DNA from: Microbacteriaceae bacterium | GTDB taxonomy: Bacteria; Actinomycetota; Actinomycetes; Actinomycetales; Microbacteriaceae | Direction: 5' to 3' | Assembly (NCBI GenBank): GCA_030840185.1 | Contig: JAUZFY010000072.1 | Span: 1 to 5,996 of the forward strand | Length of the DNA: 5,996 nt | In this document: one piece after another, positions 1 through 5,240 of the stretch | Numbering within the stretch: position 1 is the stretch's first letter | Layout of the letters: each line of letters starts with the position of its first letter | Program-made: the position numbers and the translations under genes | The notes under the pieces: model-generated | The model's database searches: none | Told to the model about the DNA's origin: nothing | The model's input: the letters and a program-made list of their open reading frames with translations, nothing else

Positions 1-2003
1 CTGGGAATGCCGCCAGCCCACAGCGCATCGACCAGAACCGCGGCGCACCTACGGGCCTGCGGGGCGGGCTTGATGATGACTGCCGACCCGGCGGCGAGTG
101 CGGCGAGCGCAGAGCCGGCAGGAATTGACACCGGGAAGTTCCACGGAGGGGTCACGACGGTCAGGCGTGACGGCACGAACTCCGCACCGGGAACGCGGTC
201 GAGTTCGCGCGCCTGTTCGGCGTAGTAGTTTGCGAAGTCGATGGCCTCGCTCACCTCCACGTCCGCCTCGGCGATTGTCTTTCCCGTCTCGCTCGCCATC
301 ACCTCGATGAGCCGCGCGCGCGCCGCCGCGATCGATTCCGCGACGCTGTGCAGCACTGCGGCACGAGTGTCCGCTCGGCGTTCACCCCAGGCCGACCCCG
401 CAATGGCCGCGCTCGAGACTATGGCGGCGAGCGTCTCAGAGTCGTGAACCTGCGCCGCCGAGGCGACATCCACACCGAGCTGCGAGGAGGCTACCCGCTC
501 GAGAATCTGGCGCCCCCACTCGCGGTTAACGGCGATCGACGGGTCGGTCTCCGGGTCGTTGACGAACGGGCGAGGCGCGGTGTCGATCGACTGCAGCGCG
601 GCGACCGCCGAGCGGTCCTGCACCCGATGGGTTCGCGGGACCGGGTCATCCTGCGCCTCGATCGAGGCGAGGAATCGGGCGGCCTCCCGGTCAAACACGG
701 CGGCGTTCGAGCCGAGTTCGAAGACGCCGGACATGAAGTTCTCTCCGCTCGAGCTCTCCTCGAGCCGGCGGATCAGGTAGGAGATAGCGAAGTCGAACTC
801 GCCAGGCTGCACCACCGGCGTGTAGAGCAGCAGCCCGCCAACATCGCGGCGCACGGCGTCCGCCTGCCCCGTCGTCATTCCAAGCAGCATCTCGAATTCG
901 ACTCGTGAGTCGACCCTCCGCTGCCGGGCCAGAAGCCACGCATGGGCGATGTCGAACAGGTTGTGCCCGGCGACGCCGATGCGAACGGCATCGGTGCGTT
1001 CCGGGGTGAGGGACCAGTCGAGCATCCGCTTGAAGTTCGCGTCGGTCTCTCGCTTCGAGCCCCAGGTCGCGAGCGGCCAGCCGTGCAGCTCGGCGTCGAC
1101 TCGCTCCATCGCGAGGTTGGCCCCCTTCACGACCCGCACCTTCACCCCGGCCCCTCCGGCCAAGCGACGCTCGGTGGCCCACTCGGTGAGGTTCTGCAGC
1201 GCCACGAGGGCATCCGGCAGGTAAGCCTGCAGCACGATACCGGCTTCGAGGTTCTTGAACTTCGGGTCGCCGAGGAGGCGACGGAACACCTCGACCGTGA
1301 GGTCGAGGTCGTGGAACTCCTCCATGTCGAGGGTGATGAACTTGCGGGTCACGGATGCCGCGGCGAACTCATAGAGCGGAGAGAGCCGGTTCACCACCCT
1401 GGCTACCGTCTCCTCGAATGACCACAGCGAAAGCTGGCTGGAGATCGACGACACCTTGATCGACACGTGATCGACGTCGTCTCGCTCCAGCAGCGTCCGG
1501 GTGCCGGAGAGTCGGGCGTCGGCCTCTTCGTCGCCGAGCACAGCCTCGCCGAGCAGATTGAGGTTCAGCCGGATGCCCGGGGTGCGCAGCCCGCTGAGGC
1601 TGCGGTCGAGCCGGTCCGGGCTCGCGTCCAGGATCAGGTGGTCGACCATTCCCCGCAACACCCGGCGGACGATGGGCACTATCGGCCACGGCAGGAGGGG
1701 GGCAAACCCGCCGCCGAGCTGGATGGCCACCCTCAGGTACCAGGGCAGGAATTCGGGGACGGAGCGGGAGAGCACCTCCAGATTCCGGCCGGCGACTCGA
1801 AGATCCTCGGGCCGAATCACCCGGTCGACGAACCCGATGGTGAAGTCGAGGCCCCTCGCGTCCTTCAGCATCCCGGCGAGCCGCTCGGCCGACCGGTCGG
1901 GCGTGGCCGAGACACTTTCGGACAACCACCGCCGCACCGTTGCAATTGATTCCTCGGCGAGGGACTCGTTGCTCGCGGGTGAATCAGCGGCTGACGGGAG
2001 CAT
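1..2003 (-). CDS. putA: Bifunctional proline dehydrogenase / L-glutamate gamma-semialdehyde dehydrogenase (PutA), 3' end outside window
   Basis: PutA oxidises proline to pyrroline-5-carboxylate with FAD, then oxidises glutamate semialdehyde to glutamate with NAD+. An open frame of 667 codons runs from ATG 2003 off the left edge. The PRODH barrel motifs are AGIVLQAYLPDAL (residues 254-266), VRVVKGANLAME (289-300), ETDANFKRML (319-328), EFEMLLGM and YLIRRLEE (409-416). The paired arginines R412/R413 correspond to the substrate-binding pair of the family. The aldehyde dehydrogenase half begins near residue 500, with PPWNFP (619-624) and KPAP (645-648); its catalytic cysteine would lie beyond the window. 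The N-terminus goes almost directly into the helical part that precedes the barrel, so the DNA-binding ribbon-helix-helix domain of E. coli-type PutA is absent. Full-length relatives have roughly 1,150 residues. The start is bounded by an in-frame TAG ten bases upstream. There is no Shine-Dalgarno sequence, but a -10-like TAGTCT sits six bases upstream, suggesting a leaderless transcript. The family call is very secure. Confidence 0.95.
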   Translation of the reverse strand, partial: MLPSAADSPASNESLAEESIATVRRWLSESVSATPDRSAERLAGMLKDARGLDFTIGFVDRVIRPEDLRVAGRNLEVLSRSVPEFLPWYLRVAIQLGGGFAPLLPWPIVPIVRRVLRGMVDHLILDASPDRLDRSLSGLRTPGIRLNLNLLGEAVLGDEEADARLSGTRTLLERDDVDHVSIKVSSISSQLSLWSFEETVARVVNRLSPLYEFAAASVTRKFITLDMEEFHDLDLTVEVFRRLLGDPKFKNLEAGIVLQAYLPDALVALQNLTEWATERRLAGGAGVKVRVVKGANLAMERVDAELHGWPLATWGSKRETDANFKRMLDWSLTPERTDAVRIGVAGHNLFDIAHAWLLARQRRVDSRVEFEMLLGMTTGQADAVRRDVGGLLLYTPVVQPGEFDFAISYLIRRLEESSSGENFMSGVFELGSNAAVFDREAARFLASIEAQDDPVPRTHRVQDRSAVAALQSIDTAPRPFVNDPETDPSIAVNREWGRQILERVASSQLGVDVASAAQVHDSETLAAIVSSAAIAGSAWGERRADTRAAVLHSVAESIAAARARLIEVMASETGKTIAEADVEVSEAIDFANYYAEQARELDRVPGAEFVPSRLTVVTPPWNFPVSIPAGSALAALAAGSAVIIKPAPQARRCAAVLVDALWAGGIP

Positions 2004-2009
2004 ATGTCG

Positions 2010-2015
2010 AGACTA
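2010..2015 (-). promoter_or_regulatory. Candidate -10 element of a leaderless putA promoter
   Basis: On the minus strand TAGTCT is followed by exactly six bases and then ATG 2003, which would place transcription initiation on the A of the start codon. No convincing -35 is seen 16-18 bp upstream. The same TAG-N2-T plus six-base geometry occurs before marR and trhO in this window. Read-through from the flavoprotein gene upstream is also possible, because only 57 bp separate them. The only structure seen between them is a 4-bp stem, GGGC/GCCC, at 2040-2051. Confidence 0.4.
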
Positions 2016-2060
2016 CTTGGGCATGGCGACCAGCCGCAGGGCTGAGGCCCATCCGGTGGA

Positions 2061-2657
2061 TTAGTGAACCGACTCGAGCTCGTCGGAAATCTCCTCGGTC
2101 ACCCGAATCGGCTTGAGCGCTCCCGACCAGGCCTCGGTCTGGTCGAGGACCTTAGTGAGGGCGGCCTCCTGGTGGGCGGCCGGCGTGAAGACGGTGTAAT
2201 TCTCGAAGTCGCTGATGAGAGAGATCGCGACCTGGGCGCACACGTCCGCGATCTGCAACACCGCGGCGACGAGGCGGAGGCTCTCGACGGCGCGAATGCC
2301 GCCGGAAGCGCCGTAGCCGACGAATCCGGCCGCCTTGTTGTTCCACTCGGCGTACAGATAGTCGATGGCGTTCTTGAGCGCACCCGACATTGAGTGGTTG
2401 TACTCGGGCGTGACGAAGACGAAGCCGTCCAACTCGGCGATCTTCGCGGCCCAGAGCTTGGTGTGTTCGCCGGCATACTGTCCCCGGGCGGCCGGAACTG
2501 CCTCGTCGAGGTGCGGGAGGTCGTAGTCGAGCAGGTCGACGAGCTCGTACTCGACGTCCGGGCGCTTCGAGGCGATTTCGTATATCCACTTCGCTATGGC
2601 CTCGCCGTTGCGCCCCGGGCGGGTGCTGCCGAGGATGATTCCGATCCTGAGAGACAA
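2061..2657 (-). CDS. NAD(P)H-dependent FMN reductase-like flavoprotein
   Basis: This 198-residue protein has the length and layout of the FMN_red flavodoxin-like family, whose members use NAD(P)H to reduce FMN, quinones, azo dyes or metal ions in the cytosol. The FMN-phosphate loop GSTRPGRNGE is at residues 10-19, PEYNHSMSGALKNAIDYL at 84-101, and the flavin-contacting glycine-rich loop GYGASGGIRAVE at 114-125. The start codon is TTG at 2657. It is preceded by AAGGA with a six-base spacer, an in-frame TAA lies just upstream, and the next methionine is residue 90, so TTG is the only sensible start. It diverges from a MarR regulator across 86 bp containing likely operators, and putA follows 57 bp downstream. 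By analogy with other MarR/flavoprotein pairs it may respond to quinones or oxidants; that role and the physiological substrate are inferred. Confidence 0.92.
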   Translation of the reverse strand: MSLRIGIILGSTRPGRNGEAIAKWIYEIASKRPDVEYELVDLLDYDLPHLDEAVPAARGQYAGEHTKLWAAKIAELDGFVFVTPEYNHSMSGALKNAIDYLYAEWNNKAAGFVGYGASGGIRAVESLRLVAAVLQIADVCAQVAISLISDFENYTVFTPAAHQEAALTKVLDQTEAWSGALKPIRVTEEISDELESVH

Positions 2658-2663
2658 AACAGT

Positions 2664-2668
2664 TCCTT
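2664..2668 (-). promoter_or_regulatory. Ribosome binding site that fixes a TTG start
   Basis: AAGGA on the minus strand lies six bases before TTG 2657. Together with the in-frame TAA overlapping this stretch, it excludes any longer reading frame and supports the unusual TTG initiation codon of the FMN reductase-like gene. Confidence 0.75.
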
Positions 2669-2681
2669 ACTTCGAAATGGA

Positions 2682-2699
2682 TTGTTGACGCGTCACCAA
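2682..2699. promoter_or_regulatory. Putative MarR operator 1 (18-bp dyad)
   Basis: TTGTTGACGCGTCACCAA is an 18-bp dyad in which 8 of 9 base pairs are symmetric; the inner ten bases are a perfect palindrome. Its half-sites read TTGTTGAC and, on the other strand, TTGGTGAC. It lies between the flavoprotein gene and marR, over the expected transcription start of the flavoprotein if the minus-strand TAGACT at 2699-2704 is its -10. Length and symmetry fit a MarR dimer. The assignment to this regulator rests on position and symmetry only. Confidence 0.6.
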
Positions 2700-2704
2700 G
2701 TCTA
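2699..2704 (-). promoter_or_regulatory. Candidate -10 element for the FMN reductase-like gene
   Basis: TAGACT on the minus strand is identical to the candidate -10 of marR on the other strand. It would give a start near 2692 and a leader of about 35 bases containing the AAGGA ribosome binding site. No good -35 is seen at normal spacing; a GTGACG lies 14 bp upstream, which is too close. The call is tentative. Confidence 0.3.
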
Positions 2705-2709
2705 GCCCG

Positions 2710-2727
2710 TTGATGACACGTCACTGA
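2710..2727. promoter_or_regulatory. Putative MarR operator 2 (weaker dyad, overlaps marR -35)
   Basis: The left half TTGATGAC matches the TTGNTGAC half-site of operator 1. The inner dyad TGAC-AC-GTCA at 2714-2723 shares 9 of 10 bases with the core of operator 1. Only 5 of 9 pairs of the 18-bp window are symmetric, so the right half is degenerate. The centres of the two operators are 28 bp apart. The site overlaps the candidate -35 TTGATG (2710-2715) of marR, so binding would block its transcription. Confidence 0.5.
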
Positions 2728-2737
2728 TTTGTAGACT
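2710..2737 (+). promoter_or_regulatory. Candidate leaderless promoter of marR
   Basis: TTGATG (2710-2715) and TAGACT (2732-2737) are separated by 16 bp, and each matches its consensus at four of six positions. Six bases separate the -10 from ATG 2744, so the A of the start codon is the predicted first transcribed base. A GGGAG at 2738-2742 lies only one base before the ATG, too close to act as a normal Shine-Dalgarno sequence, which also favours leaderless translation. Confidence 0.5.
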
Positions 2738-2743
2738 GGGAGA

Positions 2744-3241
2744 ATGACAAACCACACGGCGCTTACCGGCGAGGAGCTGGAAGCGTGGCGCTCCTTCTAC
2801 TGGATGCGCCGCGGGCTTGATCGTGCGCTCGACGTCCAGCTGCAGCGGGACTCGCAAATCTCGGCGTCCGAGTACGAGGTGCTTTTGGTGATCAACCAGG
2901 CCGAGGGCCGGCGGCTGAGGATTCGCGACATCGCCAGTTCGATCGGTTGGGAGAAGAGCCGGGTGTCTCACCTGGTGGCCCGCATGGAGAAGCGTGAGTT
3001 GGTCGGCAGAGCTGCATGCCCGGCCGACGGAAGGGGTTCGTTGATCGCCCTCACTGCCACGGGGCGGCGTGCGGTGATCGGGGCGACGCGGGGCCATGTT
3101 GCGGCGCTCCGGGAGTACTTCTTCGACGTCTTGCAGAACGACGATGTGCAGCGCCTCACCCACATTTCACAGAGAGTCGCCAAAGCGATCCGTGGCGATG
3201 CCGAGCGCGACCTCGACACCAGCGAAGCTCCCGAGACCTAG
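2744..3241 (+). CDS. MarR-family winged-helix transcriptional regulator
   Basis: This 165-residue protein has the typical MarR length and order. The N-terminal helix carries WRSFYWMRRGLDRALD (15-30), followed by the helix-turn-helix from about residue 40. The recognition helix is around WEKSRVSHLVARMEKR (69-84). The wing carries CPADGRGSLIALTATGR (92-108), and C-terminal dimerisation helices follow. D95 and R97 occupy the conserved wing D-x-R positions. C92 is the only cysteine in the protein. MarR dimers bind short dyads and usually release them on binding a small phenolic or oxidising ligand. The gene is divergent from the FMN reductase-like gene, and the two dyads between them make autoregulation plus control of that gene the likely job. 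The ligand cannot be read from the sequence. The tail after residue 150 is acidic. Confidence 0.95.
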   Translation: MTNHTALTGEELEAWRSFYWMRRGLDRALDVQLQRDSQISASEYEVLLVINQAEGRRLRIRDIASSIGWEKSRVSHLVARMEKRELVGRAACPADGRGSLIALTATGRRAVIGATRGHVAALREYFFDVLQNDDVQRLTHISQRVAKAIRGDAERDLDTSEAPET

Positions 3242-3289
3242 TCCCGGTCCGTGGGGGCGGCGGCCGGTGGCGATTCTTGCGCGCCGCGA

Positions 3290-3306
3290 GCCGCCGCTTC
3301 GGCGGC
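3290..3306. repeat. GC-rich hairpin downstream of marR
   Basis: GCCGCCG and CGGCGGC form a 7-bp perfect stem with a three-base loop, 48 bp after the marR stop. An alternative fold has a TTCG loop. No T-run follows, so it is at best a weak or factor-dependent transcription stop. It lies upstream of the promoter candidate for the next gene. Confidence 0.35.
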
Positions 3307-3325
3307 CGTCATCCGGCGAAAGTCT

Positions 3326-3354
3326 TTGCCTCGGCGCCCCCGGCTGGCTAGGCT
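3326..3354 (+). promoter_or_regulatory. Candidate promoter of the small acidic protein gene
   Basis: TTGCCT (3326-3331, four of six to TTGACA) and TAGGCT (3349-3354, fits TANNNT) are spaced by 17 bp. The predicted start near A3361 would give a leader of about 41 bases that contains the Shine-Dalgarno sequence at 3390-3394. Confidence 0.4.
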
Positions 3355-3389
3355 CGCCAGAGGCATACTCAACTGGTGCCACCGGATCA

Positions 3390-3394
3390 GGGAG
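3390..3394 (+). promoter_or_regulatory. Ribosome binding site that fixes the start of the small acidic protein
   Basis: GGGAG is followed by seven bases and ATG 3402. It is the best Shine-Dalgarno match on the plus strand in this window and is the main reason for choosing this start within a longer open frame. Confidence 0.65.
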
Positions 3395-3401
3395 CAGTAC
3401 C

Positions 3402-3596
3402 ATGGCGGATTTCGACCAATTTGCGAACCAGGGCGGCGCCGCTGCGGGCGACGACGCGGAGGCGGCTGAGGCTCAACGGGTGGCCGACGACCTGCTCAAG
3501 TCGTCCGCGGATGCGGCGCACGCGGCCGACTTCGGAGGGGGTCCGCTCGGGGCTCATCCCGAGCCGGACTCGAGCGACGGGGCCCGCACCGACTGA
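3402..3596 (+). CDS. Small acidic alanine-rich protein, function unknown
   Basis: I do not recognise this 64-residue protein. It contains 14 acidic and only 3 basic residues (11 Asp, 3 Glu; 2 Arg, 1 Lys), is rich in Ala and Gly, and has no Cys, Trp or Tyr. A middle stretch, AEAAEAQRVADDLLKSSADA (19-38), could form one amphipathic helix; both ends look disordered. There is no signal peptide, membrane segment or metal motif. The frame is open further upstream, but GGGAG at 3390-3394 with a seven-base spacer picks ATG 3402. About 81% of third codon positions are G or C, as expected for a real gene here. It is transcribed in the same direction as marR, but probably from its own promoter 161 bp downstream, and it converges on the thioesterase gene. 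It could be a lineage-restricted conserved hypothetical protein; no role can be inferred. Confidence 0.7.
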   Translation: MADFDQFANQGGAAAGDDAEAAEAQRVADDLLKSSADAAHAADFGGGPLGAHPEPDSSDGARTD

Positions 3597-3628
3597 GCCC
3601 AGTGTGGCCGGCTGGCCGCGCGAGCCTT

Positions 3629-3638
3629 GGTCGCGACC
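3629..3638. repeat. 10-bp perfect palindrome in the convergent gap
   Basis: GGTCGCGACC is its own reverse complement. It lies between the converging ends of the small acidic protein gene and the thioesterase gene, just before a tandem repeat. No T-run accompanies it, so a terminator role is unproven. Confidence 0.4.
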
Positions 3639-3639
3639 G

Positions 3640-3681
3640 CACCTGTCACGCCCCACCTGTCACGCCCCACCCGTCACGCTC
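3640..3681. repeat. Three tandem copies of a 14-bp unit
   Basis: CACCTGTCACGCCC occurs twice without change at 3640-3653 and 3654-3667. A third copy at 3668-3681, CACCCGTCACGCTC, differs at two positions. The array fills the end of the convergent gap, and its last two bases are part of the complement of the thioesterase stop codon. The unit is not a multiple of three, which fits non-coding DNA. It could be a polymorphic minisatellite, a binding-site array, or a by-product of replication slippage. Confidence 0.85.
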
Positions 3682-4225
3682 AGTCCCACGTGCTCGGGGC
3701 CGCCTCCCGGGTGCCGGGCAGCGCGACATCCGATGCCCAGCGGGTCACCCAGGCCGGAACGCTCCGGCCTGCCGTGTCGATCCCGGTTGCGGCGCTGATT
3801 TCGGCGATCGTGGCGGTTCCGCCGCTCCGCTTCAGGAAGCGGCCGCGCATCACCGCGACGGCATAGATCTCGCCGTCGGCCACGGCGCGCTGCTCGGTGT
3901 ACACCGCCTTCTCGTCGTAACCGATGATTCGGGTCTCGATGGTGAAGCGCTGCCAGGGTTGCAAGGACTTCCGGAAGCTGATCGTCTCGTTCGCCATGAC
4001 GGGATAGAACCCCGACTTGGCCATGCGTGACCACACCCCGGACCGCTGCATGAGATCCATGCGGCCGTGGTCCATGATCGACAGGTACACGCCGTTGTTC
4101 ATGTGGCCGAGCACGTCGAGGTCGGTGGGCCAGACCCGCATGGACAGTCGGCCGACCTCGTGGTGGTCGAGACGCCGCCCGTTGCGACGCAGCCAGACGA
4201 GGAACGTTCGAAAAATGAGGTGCAC
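3680..4225 (-). CDS. Thioesterase family protein (THEM6-like hot-dog fold)
   Basis: This 181-residue protein resembles the single-domain 4HBT/THEM6-like thioesterases, which hydrolyse acyl-CoA or related thioesters. The signature MRVWPTDLDVLGHMNNGVYL (residues 29-48) carries the conserved acidic positions D35/D37 and the HMNNG segment typical of the hot-dog active-site region. After it come the FYPVMANETISFRKSL and RFTIETRIIGYDEKAVYTEQ strands, and then the RGRFLKRSGG segment. The first twelve residues, MHLIFRTFLVWL, are hydrophobic and may associate with the membrane. The start is GTG 4225; an in-frame TGA lies 24 bases upstream and there is no strong Shine-Dalgarno sequence. The gene begins 18 bp after the glycosylase stop, so the two are probably cotranscribed and the thioesterase may depend on translation of the gene before it. 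The substrate is unknown. Confidence 0.85.
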   Translation of the reverse strand: MHLIFRTFLVWLRRNGRRLDHHEVGRLSMRVWPTDLDVLGHMNNGVYLSIMDHGRMDLMQRSGVWSRMAKSGFYPVMANETISFRKSLQPWQRFTIETRIIGYDEKAVYTEQRAVADGEIYAVAVMRGRFLKRSGGTATIAEISAATGIDTAGRSVPAWVTRWASDVALPGTREAAPSTWD

Positions 4226-4243
4226 TTGCCCACGGTAGCCCGG

Positions 4244-5197
4244 TCAGTGCCGTCGGTGGTCCTGAATTGTCATGCGCGGTCCGAATCGCGGCTTCGCGAA
4301 TCCGCTCGACTCGATCAGACGCATCACCCGCTGACGTTGGCCGTTCCAGGGCTCGAGAAGCTCCAACATCCCGTCGTCGTCAACCGGTTTTCCGATGAGC
4401 GCCCAGCCGACGAGCGCCGGCAGGTGGTAGTCCCCGACGCTCACAGAGTCGGGGTCACCGTGCGAGCGCTGACTGGTCTCGGCGGCCGTCCAGACTCCAA
4501 CGCCCGGTACCGAACGCAGCCGGGCCACGACATCCACTCCCCCGCGCCCTAGGGCGAGGGTGCGCTCGAGCCCGCTCGCGACGGATGCCGCGGCGATGGC
4601 AGTGTGCGACCGTCGCGGATCCACTCCCGCGCGGTGCCAGTCCCAGGACGGGATCATCCGCCATGTCGCAGCGGAGGGAGACACCCGCATCCCGATCGGC
4701 GCGGGCCCCGGAGCCGGCTCGCCGTGCTTGCGAATGAGGAACGCCCAGGCTCGCCGTGCCTCGATCGTGGTCACCTTCTGTTCGAGGATCGCGGCGATCA
4801 TCATCTCGAGCACGAGACCCGTTCGCAACAACCGCAGTCCGAGAGTGCGGTGCTGCGCCTGCCGCAGGAAGTCGTTGCTCGACACGTCGAAGTCCGAACC
4901 GTCGTCGCCGCTGCCGAGCAATTCGGGCACACTGGCGATCGCCCACTCCGCCCCCGGGCCCCAGGCCGTGGCCGAGATGACGTTGGACCGTTGGCTCAGG
5001 TGCAGGGTCGCCGCCCCGAGCGGGGTCGGCATGGTGCGCCAGATCCCGCTGGAATCCCAGACGAGCGTCGGGTCCGCCGAGCCGCGGCTCAGCGGTTTCA
5101 GCGTGAGGCGGACATCGAGCGGATGAACCGGGGCGTACGTGCTGCTGAGCGGCGACGCATCCGCCTTCACCGACACCGCGCCCATGCCGTCGAGCAT
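4244..5197 (-). CDS. AlkA-like DNA-3-methyladenine glycosylase (HhH-GPD superfamily)
   Basis: This 317-residue protein looks like a base-excision repair glycosylase that removes alkylated purines. An N-terminal AlkA-type beta domain (about 22-100) contains HPLDVRLTLKPLSRG and ATLHLSQR. The helical HhH-GPD part includes LEMMIAAILEQKVT (130-143). The helix-hairpin-helix LRSVPGVGVWTA is at 227-238. The segment DSVSVGDYHLP follows at 250-260, with D256 at the catalytic aspartate position. LLEPWNGQRQRVMRLI near the C-terminus is typical of the actinobacterial branch. There is no iron-sulphur cysteine cluster, as expected for AlkA. ATG 5197 is the first start after an in-frame TAA upstream; ATG 5185 (residue 5) is an alternative. 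Neither has a good Shine-Dalgarno sequence. A thioesterase gene follows after 18 bp, and trhO is divergent. The family is secure; substrate range is inferred. Confidence 0.92.
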   Translation of the reverse strand: MLDGMGAVSVKADASPLSSTYAPVHPLDVRLTLKPLSRGSADPTLVWDSSGIWRTMPTPLGAATLHLSQRSNVISATAWGPGAEWAIASVPELLGSGDDGSDFDVSSNDFLRQAQHRTLGLRLLRTGLVLEMMIAAILEQKVTTIEARRAWAFLIRKHGEPAPGPAPIGMRVSPSAATWRMIPSWDWHRAGVDPRRSHTAIAAASVASGLERTLALGRGGVDVVARLRSVPGVGVWTAAETSQRSHGDPDSVSVGDYHLPALVGWALIGKPVDDDGMLELLEPWNGQRQRVMRLIESSGFAKPRFGPRMTIQDHRRH

Positions 5198-5238
5198 ACG
5201 TCGCCAGCCTGATCGTCGTCGTCGCCGTCGTTACCCAT
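5167..5238 (-). CDS. Possible 23-codon upstream ORF overlapping the glycosylase start
   Basis: ATG 5238 is preceded by GGAG with a five-base spacer, a better ribosome site than the glycosylase itself has. The frame reads MGNDGDDDDQAGDVC and then eight more residues before TGA at 5167-5169. It is in a different frame and overlaps the glycosylase start by 31 bases, an arrangement compatible with translational coupling. The Asp run comes from a GAC-rich stretch and may be low-complexity DNA. No homologue is recognised. Confidence 0.2.
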   Translation of the reverse strand: MGNDGDDDDQAGDVCSTAWARCR

Positions 5239-5240
5239 GG

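Noticed and set aside
348..908. A 186-codon plus-strand ORF antisense to putA.
   Set aside because: The minus strand encodes PutA without interruption across this stretch, and the antisense product is low-complexity and Arg-rich.
1369..1929. An apparent 186-codon minus-strand ORF ending inside putA, which could suggest a frameshift or early stop in putA.
   Set aside because: Reading the bases again across 1372-1392 gives RLSPLYEF in the putA frame without a break. The 186-codon frame is an out-of-frame shadow that carries no PutA motifs.
3290..3306. GCCGCCG/CGGCGGC hairpin as an intrinsic terminator for marR.
   Set aside because: The stem is good but no T-run follows, so I record it only as a hairpin.
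3597..3679. A bidirectional terminator between the converging small-protein and thioesterase genes.
   Set aside because: Only a 10-bp palindrome, short imperfect stems and the tandem repeat are present; none is followed by a T-run on either strand.
4203..4210. GAACGTTC palindrome near the start of the thioesterase gene, considered as an SOS (LexA) box.
   Set aside because: The actinobacterial LexA box needs four bases between GAAC and GTTC. Here the halves are adjacent and lie inside a coding region.
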